From Thiosocius sp963753845 (lineage in GTDB: Bacteria; Pseudomonadota; Gammaproteobacteria; Chromatiales; Chromatiaceae), in assembly GCA_963753845.1 (NCBI GenBank), contig CAVWEI010000033.1:30006-94005 (forward strand): a stretch of 64,000 nucleotides of DNA, in the 5' to 3' direction. Below are positions 10,630 through 19,256 of the stretch, piece by piece. A program made the translations under genes and the position numbers. Position 1 is the first letter of the stretch. Every line of letters starts with the position of its first letter. The notes under the pieces were generated by a model that did not search any database, had not been told where the DNA came from, and saw only the letters and a program-made list of their open reading frames with translations.

Positions 10630-11713
10630 CCCGAATCGCCTTTGGCCTCTGATCTGGGTACTGCTTACCGCCTGGCTGTTGTACCTGCTGTCACCCATCC
10701 TCACACCCTTCGTGGTGTCGGCGCTGCTGGCCTATCTGGGTGACCCGCTGGCCGACCGGCTCGAGGCCCTTGGCCTCAAGCGCACGCCGGCGGTGATCCT
10801 GGTATTCAGCGTCATTTTTCTCTTGCTGGGATTTCTTCTGATCCTGCTGGTGCCTCGGGTCGAGGCGCAGATCGGAGTGCTGTTGCAGAAGCTGCCCGGT
10901 TACATGGAGTGGTTGCGGGTCCACTTGGTTCCCAGGCTCGAGGCCCTTCTGCCCGGTGAGATGGGTGGTTTCGACATGGAGGCGGTTCAAAAGACGCTTG
11001 CCAAGAACTGGCGGGAGGCTGGCGGCTTGGCCGCCAAAATCCTGTCCTCCGTATCCGGGTCCGGTCTGGCCCTGCTCGGCTGGCTGGCGAATCTCGTCCT
11101 GGTACCCGTGCTGACCTTCTACCTGCTCCGCGACTGGGATCACCTGATGGCCGGGATCCGCACCCTGCTGCCACGTCGCAGTGAGGCCGGCTGGTCACGC
11201 CTGGCGCGCGAGTCTGACGAGGTGTTGGGGGCCTTTCTTCGTGGGCAGTTGCTGGTGATGGGCGGTCTCGGGATTATCTACATCACCGGCCTGTGGTTGG
11301 TCGGTCTGGATCTCGCCCTCCTGATCGGGATGTTTGCAGGTTTCGTCAGTTTCGTCCCCTACCTGGGCCTGATCGTCGGCATCCTGATCGCAGGGGTCGC
11401 GTCCATCCTGCAGTTTCAGGGCTTCGCGGAACTGCCCTGGGTTGCCCTGGTGTTCATCGTCGGACAGGTACTGGAGGGCACCGTGCTGACCCCGCGACTG
11501 GTGGGCGAACGCATCGGGCTGCACCCGGTTGCGGTCATCTTTGCAGTGATGGCGGGGGGGCAGTTGTACGGATTCGTGGGTATCCTGGTGGCCTTGCCAG
11601 TCGCCGCGGTGGCAATGGTCCTGGTCCGCCACCTGGTTCAGCGCTACCGTTCCAGTGACCTGTACGGGCCGGTGGATGGTGAAGACGATTCGGTGCCACC
11701 GGACCTGACCTGA
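10616..11713 (+). CDS. AI-2E family transporter (PerM-like permease)
   Basis: A 365-residue membrane protein of the AI-2E/PerM exporter family with about seven or eight hydrophobic segments. The start at 10616 (MVRPDPNRLWPLIWVLLTAW) is preceded by GGAGG and overlaps the upstream gene. The conserved C-terminal region (GQVLEGTVLTPRLVGERIGL ending in the HPVAVIFAVM segment) is clear. Members export diverse small molecules or ions; the substrate is not predictable. Its position before hda is conserved in gammaproteobacteria. Confidence 0.92.
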   Translation: MVRPDPNRLWPLIWVLLTAWLLYLLSPILTPFVVSALLAYLGDPLADRLEALGLKRTPAVILVFSVIFLLLGFLLILLVPRVEAQIGVLLQKLPGYMEWLRVHLVPRLEALLPGEMGGFDMEAVQKTLAKNWREAGGLAAKILSSVSGSGLALLGWLANLVLVPVLTFYLLRDWDHLMAGIRTLLPRRSEAGWSRLARESDEVLGAFLRGQLLVMGGLGIIYITGLWLVGLDLALLIGMFAGFVSFVPYLGLIVGILIAGVASILQFQGFAELPWVALVFIVGQVLEGTVLTPRLVGERIGLHPVAVIFAVMAGGQLYGFVGILVALPVAAVAMVLVRHLVQRYRSSDLYGPVDGEDDSVPPDLT

Positions 11714-11798
11714 AGCCCGGGCGCGCTGCGGGGTATCGCCTGGGCGATTCGTGTCCCGGCGGGGAGAAAAGCTGCGCCGGCTCGGGTATCATTCGGGC

Positions 11799-12299
11799 AT
11801 GAAGAATGCTGTGCAGTATCAGCCGTCGGTTGAGTCGAATGTCCTCCTCCCCATCCGCAACTCCGTCCGCGCACTCATCGTGCACAAGGGCCGCGTATTG
11901 CTGATACGCAAACGCGGCCGCAAGAGCGAAGAGCGCTACTCCATGCCCGGCGGGGGGCAGGATTCCGGGGAGACCCTGCACCAGAGCCTGTTGCGCGAAT
12001 GCCGCGAGGAGATCGCCGCCGAGGTCGATATCCTCGGACTGGCGCATGTCGCGAACGCGTTCAAGCCGATGGTCGGCAAGACGAAAGTGTATCGCCAGCA
12101 GGTCGAGTTCGTTTTCTACTGTCGCGTGCCCAAGAACTACAAGGCGCGCCAGGGGAAAAAGCCCGACAAGAACCAGGTGGGTGTGGAATGGGTCAGCCTG
12201 CAACACCTGGACAAGATCGATCTGCGTCCCCAGGGCATGGCAGTGCTGGTCCGCCGTGCGGCCATGGGCAAGGGCCCGGTCTACGCCGGCACTCTCTGA
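11799..12299 (+). CDS. NUDIX hydrolase
   Basis: A 166-residue NUDIX-fold hydrolase cleaving a nucleoside-diphosphate-linked substrate. The NUDIX box fits G-x5-E-x7-R-E-x2-E-E (GGQDSGETLHQSLLRECREE). The ATG at 11799 is preferred over an upstream alternative because the homologous fold starts a few residues later. It converges with hda, with only seven bases between. The substrate is unknown. Confidence 0.88.
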   Translation: MKNAVQYQPSVESNVLLPIRNSVRALIVHKGRVLLIRKRGRKSEERYSMPGGGQDSGETLHQSLLRECREEIAAEVDILGLAHVANAFKPMVGKTKVYRQQVEFVFYCRVPKNYKARQGKKPDKNQVGVEWVSLQHLDKIDLRPQGMAVLVRRAAMGKGPVYAGTL

Positions 12300-12306
12300 C
12301 TCTTCT

Positions 12307-13002
12307 TCAACCCAGCTGCAGGCTGTCCCGCACGAACGGGATGGTGAGCCGGCGTTTCTCCGAAAGCGACGCCTGATCCAGGCGGGCAATGGTATCCACC
12401 AGGTCGCGCGGGTGACGCGAGGTCCTTTCGAGCAGGTAGCGCGCGACCTCCTCGGGCAGTCTGAGCGCGCGGCGCGCGGCCAGTGATTGCAGCAACTCGA
12501 GGCGGCCACGCTCATCCAGCGGCTGCAGCGACAGGGTCAGGCCCCAGGCCAGGCGGCTGCGCAGATCGGGCAGATGCAAAGGCAGCGCGGCGGGTCCGCA
12601 GTCGGCGCTGAACAGCATCCGCGTACCCAGATCGCGGCAGCGGTTGAACAGCGCAAACAACGCCTCCTCCCAGGCGCCGTCACCGACGATACACTGGACG
12701 TCATCGATCGCGACCAGGTCGAGACTCTCGAGGCCTTCGAGCATCTCCGGTGCGAGCGAGGCGTGTTCGCCGAGCGGCAGGTAAGCGCAGCGCAGACCCT
12801 TTTGCTCGGCCATGGCGCATTGCCCCATCAACAGGTGGCTGCGGCCGCAGCCGGCAGGCCCGAACAGGTACAGGACATCCTCGCCGATCTCCAGAAGGGT
12901 GCGCCTGAGCGCATCGATCACCACCTGGTTGTGGCCAACGATGTAATCGTCGAGGCTGGGGCTATGCTGCAGTCCCAGGGCGAGTGGCAGCTGCCGGGTC
13001 AT
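12307..13002 (-). CDS. hda: DnaA regulatory inactivator Hda
   Basis: Hda, an AAA+ DnaA homologue, works with the DNA-loaded sliding clamp to hydrolyse DnaA-bound ATP and so prevents re-initiation. The 231-residue protein starts at 13002 (MTRQLPLALGLQ); the QLPLAL stretch is the clamp-binding motif. The Walker A is GPAGCGRSHLL with Arg replacing Lys, as is usual in Hda. The Walker B region is LVAIDDVQ. It overlaps the upstream WrbA-DUF2069 gene by four bases. Confidence 0.93.
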   Translation of the reverse strand: MTRQLPLALGLQHSPSLDDYIVGHNQVVIDALRRTLLEIGEDVLYLFGPAGCGRSHLLMGQCAMAEQKGLRCAYLPLGEHASLAPEMLEGLESLDLVAIDDVQCIVGDGAWEEALFALFNRCRDLGTRMLFSADCGPAALPLHLPDLRSRLAWGLTLSLQPLDERGRLELLQSLAARRALRLPEEVARYLLERTSRHPRDLVDTIARLDQASLSEKRRLTIPFVRDSLQLG

Positions 13003-13955
13003 TGTTGCGTGTTGGCGACGGCCCGCCAGCGGATGAAATAACTCGCGCTGAACAGGTAGGCCAGGCTCAGGCCCGTCTCGACCAGCCCGAGCCAGCGATG
13101 ACCGGGTTCGGACCATGCCACCACGCCGCCATGCACTGCGTACAGCAGGCTGACCAGCGTGCCCCAGATCAAGGCCTTGTCGCGCCCGGCCAGCACGCCG
13201 CGCAGCGGCAGCAGCATCGGAGTGACGAACAGCAGCAGCAGGATGGAGATGTGCTCGCGGGGGACGTCACCCAGAAAGATGATCCATGCCATCACCCAGG
13301 CGATCAGCCCCAGGTAGCTGGCCAGCGAAACCAGTCGTGCCGCACGGATCTTCACCCGCCTTCCCGCAGCGCGATGGCTAGTCTTTGCCAGTCGCCGACC
13401 GAGCGCCTGGCAAAGGTTCCGCTCGATCGGACTCAGCGGCAGCTTGCTGTCCATGCCGGCGACATGTGAAGGCCCGTAGGGCGTGCCGCCCTCCCGGGTC
13501 TCGGCCAGGCCCGGTTCGGTGTACGGGAGACCGGCAATCAGCATGCCGTGGTGCATCAGTGGAAGCATCATCGACAGCAGGGTGGTCTCCTGGCCGCCGT
13601 GCATGCTGCTGGTCGAGGTGAATACGCCGGCCGGCTTGCCGGCCAGGGCTGCCTTCATCCACAGCCCGCTGGTGCCGTCGAGAAAATATTTCATTGCCGC
13701 CGCCATGTTGCCGAAGCGGGTGGGGCTGCCGAGCGCCAGCCCGGCGCAGTCGCGCAGGTCGTCCAGCGTGGCGTAGGGTGCCCCGCTGTCGGGGACGGGG
13801 GGTGCCGTGGCCTCGTGATCGGCGGAAACCGCGGGCACCGTGCGCAGCCGGGCCTCGAGTCCCGATTCCTCCGCGCCACGCGCAATCTGGCGCGCCATCT
13901 CGGCGGTGGCCCCACGTTGGCTGTAATACAGGATCAGCAGATAACTCATGCTCAA
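12999..13955 (-). CDS. WrbA-type NAD(P)H:quinone oxidoreductase fused to DUF2069
   Basis: A single 318-residue frame joining two genes that are usually separate neighbours. Residues about 1-200 are a WrbA flavodoxin: LILYYSQRGATAEMARQIA, then GSPTRFGNMAAAMKYFLD, then GGQETTLLSM and GGTPYGPSHVAG, the FMN-binding loops. Residues about 210-312 form the four-helix membrane domain DUF2069 (ASYLGLIAWVMAWIIFLGDV onward). It is coupled by four-base overlaps to arsC upstream and hda downstream. The fusion would tether the quinone reductase to the inner membrane. No stop or frame break is seen at the junction. Confidence 0.88.
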   Translation of the reverse strand: MSMSYLLILYYSQRGATAEMARQIARGAEESGLEARLRTVPAVSADHEATAPPVPDSGAPYATLDDLRDCAGLALGSPTRFGNMAAAMKYFLDGTSGLWMKAALAGKPAGVFTSTSSMHGGQETTLLSMMLPLMHHGMLIAGLPYTEPGLAETREGGTPYGPSHVAGMDSKLPLSPIERNLCQALGRRLAKTSHRAAGRRVKIRAARLVSLASYLGLIAWVMAWIIFLGDVPREHISILLLLFVTPMLLPLRGVLAGRDKALIWGTLVSLLYAVHGGVVAWSEPGHRWLGLVETGLSLAYLFSASYFIRWRAVANTQQ

Positions 13956-14299
13956 AGGATATCCAGGATGCTTTCCGGCGGGCGGCCGATGGCCGCCTTG
14001 CCGTTACTGACCACGATCGGCCGTTCGATCAGCTTCGGGTATTGCACCATCAGCGCGATCAGTTGTTCACGGCCGAGGTCCGGATTGTCCGCGCCGCTTT
14101 CCGCGTACTCCTTTTCGCGCGTGCGCATCAGTTGCCGCGGGTCCAGACCGAGCATGTCGAGCAGGTCCGAGAGCGTGTCGAAGTCCGGCGGGGTCTTCAG
14201 GTATTCGATCACCTCAGGTGGGCCGGAATGCTGTTCGATCAGTTGCAGCGTCTGTCGGGACTTGCTGCATCTCGGGTTATGGTAAATCCTTGTGGTCAT
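13952..14299 (-). CDS. ArsC-family thioredoxin-fold reductase
   Basis: A 115-residue protein of the glutaredoxin-type ArsC family. MTTRIYHNPRCSKSRQTL carries the active-site Cys in the N-P-R-C-S-K-S motif, and RPIVVSNGKAAIGRPPE near the C-terminus is the conserved substrate-side segment. It starts an apparent operon with the wrbA fusion and hda. No ars regulator or pump is nearby, so arsenate reduction in vivo is not assured. Confidence 0.9.
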   Translation of the reverse strand: MTTRIYHNPRCSKSRQTLQLIEQHSGPPEVIEYLKTPPDFDTLSDLLDMLGLDPRQLMRTREKEYAESGADNPDLGREQLIALMVQYPKLIERPIVVSNGKAAIGRPPESILDIL

Positions 14300-14364
14300 G
14301 GCTACAGAGACACCGGGAAGGGAAGAGTGGGCGGATTTTATCAGGCTTGCCCTGCGAGGGTGGT

Positions 14365-15675
14365 ATGAGTACCCCTGTTAGCGGGTTCACGCTCGCAGGC
14401 TTGATGACCGGGGCGGTCCGAGTATGGGGTTTCATGGCTCTGGTCGCGGGGCGATTTTCACGTCACGAGGCGCCGCAGAATGCGGCCGCGCTGACCTACA
14501 CCACGCTGCTGTCTCTGGTGCCGCTGATGACGGTGACCCTGGCTGTGTTCTCGGCCTTCCCGGTTGCCGACCGCGTATACGGGATGGTGCAGGATTTCGT
14601 GTTTCAGAACTTCGTGCCCACCTCGAGCATCGTCTTGCAGCAGTACCTGGTCGAGTTCAGTGCCAAGGCCGCGAGCCTGACCGGTCCCGGCTCAGCGTTC
14701 CTGGTGGTCGTCGCTCTGATGATGATGGCCAATATCGATCGTGCCCTGAATGCCATCTGGGAGGTAAGGGGGAAGCGCAGCTTCTCCAGCAAATTCCTGA
14801 TCTACTGGGCGGTACTCTCGCTTGGACCGCTGTTGATCGGTGCCAGCCTCCTGGCTACCTCGTATCTCATATCCCTGCCCATCGTCTCCGATGCCGCGAG
14901 CAGCGGGTTCGGCCGGAGGCTGCTGGGCCTTACCCCGGTCGTCGCCTCGACGATCGCATTCACCATGATGTACCTGGTGGTGCCCAACCGCAGGGTTCGG
15001 CTGGCGCACGCCCTGGTCGGCGGTGTCTTCGCGGCTCTGCTGTTCGAAGGGGCCAAGCACGGATTCGGAATCTACATCACCCGGTTTCCGACCTACGAGG
15101 CGATCTACGGGGCTTTGGCGACCATCCCGATCTTTCTGGTCTGGCTGTATCTGTCATGGATCGTGGTCCTGCTCGGCGCCGAGGTGACCTACTGCCTGAG
15201 CATCTACCGCTGGAGCACGACAGACCAGGGGCGCTGCCGGACCGGGATGGGTGATGCGATAGCCGTGCTGCTGGTCCTGGACGAGGCGGCCGGAAAGGGG
15301 ATGGCGCCCACCACCGACGAACTGGCGGCACACAACAGGCGCTGGATGGAACCGCAGCTGGAGGACCTGCTGGTTACCCTGAGAGACCTGAATTGGCTGC
15401 ACATGACGCGCGACGGTGGTTGGGTATTGGCTCGCAGGCTGTCGGACGCGACCCTGATGGAGTTGTTTTCCAGCCGCAGGTTCGACCTGCCACGGGAGAC
15501 CGATCCCGACTGGCCGGTCGACGCCGGGCTGGCCGGGGTGTTGAGAAACGCAAACGCAGGTGTGGCGGCGTCGCTGGATGTTCCGCTGGCGAATTTCCGC
15601 CTGCAACGCGCGGCGGCGGTACCGATGGGTGGTCACGGCGATGGCGATGGCGCAAGGCAGGCCGGGAATTCCTAG
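14365..15675 (+). CDS. YihY/BrkB family membrane protein
   Basis: A 436-residue protein. The N-terminal part (about residues 25-290) is the six-helix YihY/BrkB domain (AALTYTTLLSLVPLMTVTLA, later FLVWLYLSWIVVLLGAEVTY). It was once annotated as ribonuclease BN, an assignment since withdrawn. The C-terminal 130 residues are soluble and may form a winged-helix-like domain, as in longer members. The start at 14365 follows GAGGG. The cellular role is unknown. It is convergent with the next gene, overlapping by four bases. Confidence 0.88.
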   Translation: MSTPVSGFTLAGLMTGAVRVWGFMALVAGRFSRHEAPQNAAALTYTTLLSLVPLMTVTLAVFSAFPVADRVYGMVQDFVFQNFVPTSSIVLQQYLVEFSAKAASLTGPGSAFLVVVALMMMANIDRALNAIWEVRGKRSFSSKFLIYWAVLSLGPLLIGASLLATSYLISLPIVSDAASSGFGRRLLGLTPVVASTIAFTMMYLVVPNRRVRLAHALVGGVFAALLFEGAKHGFGIYITRFPTYEAIYGALATIPIFLVWLYLSWIVVLLGAEVTYCLSIYRWSTTDQGRCRTGMGDAIAVLLVLDEAAGKGMAPTTDELAAHNRRWMEPQLEDLLVTLRDLNWLHMTRDGGWVLARRLSDATLMELFSSRRFDLPRETDPDWPVDAGLAGVLRNANAGVAASLDVPLANFRLQRAAAVPMGGHGDGDGARQAGNS

Positions 15676-17189
15676 TTGTCGGTCTGTTCCACTTCGATGA
15701 AGGCCGTGTGCTGGACGGTGCCCAGCAGGCCCAGCATGCGCAGCGAGTAGCGCATGCCCGGGCCTTCCGCGGCGACCATATCGCCCTCACGGTAGACGCT
15801 GCGGGCGGCCAGCAGGGTGTATCGCCCCGTCTCTCCCGCATGCTCAAGAAGGGCATGGCAGTCGCCACGCGCACGGTCCGCGGCCGCGCCGATCACCGTC
15901 AGGGGGACCAGGCGCCCCTGGATCTTTTTTACCCCGATCTCGATCTGCTGGTTTTCGTCGCTGACCAAATGCCTGATGGTCGCGGTAAAACCTACTGCGG
16001 CACCCGAGCCCGAGCCGGCGGAACTATCCGCCTCGGCCAGGATCGGCTCACCGACGGCGAAGGGCGGGTTGAGTGGACCCTGCAGGCGGAATGCGGCACC
16101 GGACCTGGATTGGTTGATCTGCGTGCAGGGGACCGGCGTGAGTTCACCCGGCGATGTCGTGGCACCCTGTGTCAGATCGCTCAGTCGACGGTGGATACTG
16201 CGTATCCCGTACAGTAGGCGAAAGGGATGATTGCGCGCCTGGCGCGCCGCCTGGCGCTGTTCGGAGGTCTTGCGTCCCTTGATCAGGTCGATCAGCGCAC
16301 GATGCAGGCCTTCGGGTGAGTCCGGCTCGTCCTGAATCTGCTGCAGAAACAGGTCAGCGGCGAGGTAGCGTGTCTCCGTGCCCGGCTTGGCGGCGCGTGC
16401 GCCGGCAAGCGGGGAGAGGCGGCCACTGATGTCGAGCGGGATTGCAAATGCCCCCTGCGGCAGCACCGTGAGATCAAGCAGCGCTGTATGCTGACCGGTC
16501 CAGCGATACCATTCGAGAAGTTCTCCTGGGCGGCGCTGGTGCGGGTCGCACAGATTGATTACAAGCGCCCTGAAGAACAGCCCGTGGATGCTGTCGGGGT
16601 CACCTGCCTGGTGAGGCCGGTATTCAACATGCTGGTTTCCGGCACCGTGGTACTCGGCGTGCTGGAAGATCTGCAGCATCAGCCGCCAGTGCTCCGGCGC
16701 CAGCCGGCAATAATGCAGGCGCTGGATGCTCAGGGCATCGTCGAGCAGGCGCATGGCGTCAAACAGTATCTCGGTTGTCGGGGTCTTGCCTGCGGCGAGC
16801 TGATCGTTGGCGATTCGCAGCCGACCGTAGGCGAGTTCCGTCACCAAATCGATCACCAGGTTCTCCAACTGGTCGAGCGGGACTGCGCCGTCAATATTGG
16901 CCGGTATCCGTTCGCGCACGACCTCGAGCAGCTGCTGCAGGGGGCCATCGTAAAGGTCGAGCAGGGCGGCGAAGCGCGCCCCGGGCCGGGGGTCGCGGAC
17001 CAGCAGCCGCAGCTGCTGCAGTAAAAGGTTCCCCGCCTTGGGCGGATTGGCGAGCGGCAATTCGTCGATCCAGCGCCGCAGTTCACGCGGCGCGAGCATG
17101 ACGCCGGGATGGCTCGCGACCGCTGTGGCAGGGATCGGGAAGGGGCCGGGCTTGGGTTGGCCCGATCGAGCGCTTACCATACGGCACAC
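15672..17189 (-). CDS. hypothetical protein with possible C-terminal PilZ-like domain
   Basis: A 505-residue soluble protein not confidently assigned. The N-terminal 300 residues are helix-rich (PPKAGNLLLQQLRLLVRDPR and onward). From about residue 350 the segment INQSRSGAAFRL fits the N-x-S-x-x-G part of a PilZ c-di-GMP site, with Arg residues about 25 residues earlier (RSIHRR). It is followed by beta-strand-like segments including IEIGVKKIQGR. c-di-GMP binding is an inference. The start is uncertain: ATG at 17099 (MLAPRELRRWID) is an alternative that may suit better. Confidence 0.6.
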   Translation of the reverse strand: MCRMVSARSGQPKPGPFPIPATAVASHPGVMLAPRELRRWIDELPLANPPKAGNLLLQQLRLLVRDPRPGARFAALLDLYDGPLQQLLEVVRERIPANIDGAVPLDQLENLVIDLVTELAYGRLRIANDQLAAGKTPTTEILFDAMRLLDDALSIQRLHYCRLAPEHWRLMLQIFQHAEYHGAGNQHVEYRPHQAGDPDSIHGLFFRALVINLCDPHQRRPGELLEWYRWTGQHTALLDLTVLPQGAFAIPLDISGRLSPLAGARAAKPGTETRYLAADLFLQQIQDEPDSPEGLHRALIDLIKGRKTSEQRQAARQARNHPFRLLYGIRSIHRRLSDLTQGATTSPGELTPVPCTQINQSRSGAAFRLQGPLNPPFAVGEPILAEADSSAGSGSGAAVGFTATIRHLVSDENQQIEIGVKKIQGRLVPLTVIGAAADRARGDCHALLEHAGETGRYTLLAARSVYREGDMVAAEGPGMRYSLRMLGLLGTVQHTAFIEVEQTDN

Positions 17190-17377
17190 CCGACGCGGTT
17201 ATCGGTATCGTGGGCGCAGGCCGGGCGCACTTTCTGGTCCGATGGCGGTCCAACCCGGCTGTCGGGCAGTGGCTGACTCGCTGCCTCTGCCGCGTCGCCA
17301 CTCGACGATATCTTGTAATGTTTCGACAATGTGGTGCGTCTCCTCGTAACGCAAGACTCTATTAGGGGTTTGGATCG

Positions 17378-17899
17378 ATGTCACGATCAACTGACGGGTT
17401 TTTTCCTTTTCGCAGGGCATTCGCCCTATTGGTTTGCCTGTGGGCCGCCGCTGCCACAGCCAATACCCCGGGAGACGACTTTACCCTGCCGGACATGGAA
17501 GGGCAGTCTCACAGCCTTTCCGACTACCGTGGCAAATGGGTACTGGTCAACTACTGGGCGACCTGGTGTCCCCCCTGCCTGGAGGAGCTCCCGGAACTCG
17601 AGGTCTTTCACAGCGGCACAGGGGGCAAGGCGGTGGTGCTCGGTGTCAACATGGAATCAATTGGCGACAAGCAGTTGCGCGACTTCGTCGAGCAACAGTT
17701 TCTTTCGTTCCCGATACTGCTTGCCACCGAAAACCCGCGCCGCGACCAGCTGATCGGTCCCGTGCAGGGCCTTCCCACCTCCTACCTGGTCACCCCCGAG
17801 GGTAAGATCGTGGCCCGTCAGACGGGCCAGATCACGGCAGAGGCCATCGAAGGGTTCATCGAACGCTACGAAAGCGACCACCCGCAGGGAGAAAATTGA
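17378..17899 (+). CDS. TlpA-like periplasmic thioredoxin
   Basis: A 173-residue exported thiol-disulfide reductase of the TlpA/ResA type. A hydrophobic signal segment (FALLVCLWAAAATA) is followed by the AhpC/TSA-thioredoxin fold with WCPPC at about residues 63-67 and the cis-Pro region GLPTSYLV at about 128. It probably reduces periplasmic disulfides, for instance in cytochrome c maturation, but the partner is not shown. A very short frame and acyP follow directly. Confidence 0.9.
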   Translation: MSRSTDGFFPFRRAFALLVCLWAAAATANTPGDDFTLPDMEGQSHSLSDYRGKWVLVNYWATWCPPCLEELPELEVFHSGTGGKAVVLGVNMESIGDKQLRDFVEQQFLSFPILLATENPRRDQLIGPVQGLPTSYLVTPEGKIVARQTGQITAEAIEGFIERYESDHPQGEN

Positions 17900-17997
17900 T
17901 GTTCCGTCTACTGCCCCTGTTGGTGGCAGACACCGGTTTTGCGGTCGAGAAACCGCTGCGGGTCGGCGAGGGCCTCACCCTGCACCTGGACGATTGA
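17899..17997 (+). CDS. very small open frame between tlpA and acyP
   Basis: A 32-codon frame starts at an ATG overlapping the tlpA stop (ATTGATG) with a purine-rich AGGGAGA ahead, and ends three bases before acyP. It fills the gap exactly, as a coupled gene would. The product (MFRLLPLLVADTGF and onward) has no recognisable domain. It may be a translated spacer or the remnant of a larger gene. Confidence 0.3.
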   Translation: MFRLLPLLVADTGFAVEKPLRVGEGLTLHLDD

Positions 17998-18000
17998 CCG

Positions 18001-18267
18001 ATGCCGTGCAGACGCTTTCTGGTCAGCGGGCGGGTGCAGGGCGTCTGGTTTAGGGCCTCGACACGCCAGCGGGCTCAGGAACTGGGTCTGACGGGGCGGG
18101 CGGTCAATCTCGCGGACGGCAGGGTCGAGGTGATCGCCTGTGGTGAGCCGGCCGCACTCGATGCCCTGGCGGCCTGGCTATGGCATGGCCCCGAAATGGC
18201 ATCGGTCGAAGACGTGGTGAGCGAGCAAGTCACCGAGCAACGGCTGTCCGGCTTTCACGCCGGCTGA
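18001..18267 (+). CDS. acyP: acylphosphatase
   Basis: An 88-residue acylphosphatase, which hydrolyses carboxyl-phosphate bonds. The catalytic Arg lies in GRVQGVWFR (about residues 10-18) and the catalytic Asn in GRAVNLADG (about 32-40). Normal family length is about 90 residues. It is downstream of tlpA in the same direction. Confidence 0.95.
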   Translation: MPCRRFLVSGRVQGVWFRASTRQRAQELGLTGRAVNLADGRVEVIACGEPAALDALAAWLWHGPEMASVEDVVSEQVTEQRLSGFHAG

Positions 18268-18341
18268 GTATCGGTCAGGGCCGTGAGTTCATCGCGGTAC
18301 CGGTCCTTCAAACAGCTGCCCGCGTGCATTCGGCGTTGCTT

Positions 18342-19163
18342 TCACAGCGAAGGTGGCCGAAAGACGGCATCCTCGGCCGGGGCCCCGCCTGACGTGGGCA
18401 CCCCCGGTGTTGTTCCGACCCCCGGGTAGTCACCTGCAGGGCCAGCAGCGGCCGGATCGGGCGCAGGGGGATAGTCCTGACTGGTCCCGGAAACAGGGAA
18501 TCCGCCATTGGAGACCGCCGCCTGAGGGTTTGTAGGCGCATACCGACCCGAATAAGGCCCCCGATAGGCCTCCGAATTAGCGGGATACCCGGGGCCGGCC
18601 GGCGCATACCCCATCGTCTGGCCGGGATTGCGCGGGTAGGCGGGATAGGCCGGGGCATATTGAGGAGAGTGTGGCGGATAGCCCTGCCGGGGCGGCGCAG
18701 CCTGCGGTTGATAGGCGCCTGCACGGGGTTGCCCGGTATTGCGCTGCCGGAAATCATTGGAGGACCGATCCTGCGGCGGATCTGGAGTCTCACGTAAGGC
18801 GGTGGGCGCGAAGACCTCTGGCTTCCGATCCGGGGCCGGGGTTTGTTCAGTGCCTCCGTGGGCAGTTGGCGCCTTCTGCGAACCGAACAGCCTGGCCGCA
18901 TTGTATGCGCCGGTTTCCCGCTGCACGCCGCTGTCAGGAAGCGGCAGCGGCCGCGGGCTCGGGGGAACCGGTTCTTTATCGGCAGGCGCTGCGGCCGAGG
19001 GTGCGGGCGGCTCGGCGAACGATGTGGGGTCGCTTCGGTAGGCGCCCGGGGGCGGTGGATAGTCGGCAGCGGTGGTGGCTCCAGCCAGGCAGGCGACGAC
19101 CACTGCGATGACGCGGGGTGCCCAATTCGGGCTGTTCGTTGGTCTGCGATGGCCTTGCATCAA
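18342..19163 (-). CDS. proline/glycine-rich exported protein
   Basis: A 273-residue low-complexity protein. A signal peptide is likely (ending near AGATTAADYPPPP), after which the chain is rich in Pro, Gly, Ala, Tyr and Ser, with short near-repeats such as YAPAYPAYPRNPG and GYAPAGPGYP. No catalytic motif is seen. Composition suggests a disordered cell-envelope or periplasmic protein. Codon use is uniformly GC-rich and the opposite strand has only shadow frames, so the call rests mainly on the signal peptide. Confidence 0.55.
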   Translation of the reverse strand: MMQGHRRPTNSPNWAPRVIAVVVACLAGATTAADYPPPPGAYRSDPTSFAEPPAPSAAAPADKEPVPPSPRPLPLPDSGVQRETGAYNAARLFGSQKAPTAHGGTEQTPAPDRKPEVFAPTALRETPDPPQDRSSNDFRQRNTGQPRAGAYQPQAAPPRQGYPPHSPQYAPAYPAYPRNPGQTMGYAPAGPGYPANSEAYRGPYSGRYAPTNPQAAVSNGGFPVSGTSQDYPPAPDPAAAGPAGDYPGVGTTPGVPTSGGAPAEDAVFRPPSL

Positions 19164-19256
19164 TTACTGCTCCTCGGGGGTTGAATCCGGTGCACGGGCC
19201 GGGCGCCACCGGACGGTTTTCATGTAAGAAGCCCCCTGCAGGTAGCGGCAGTTGGA

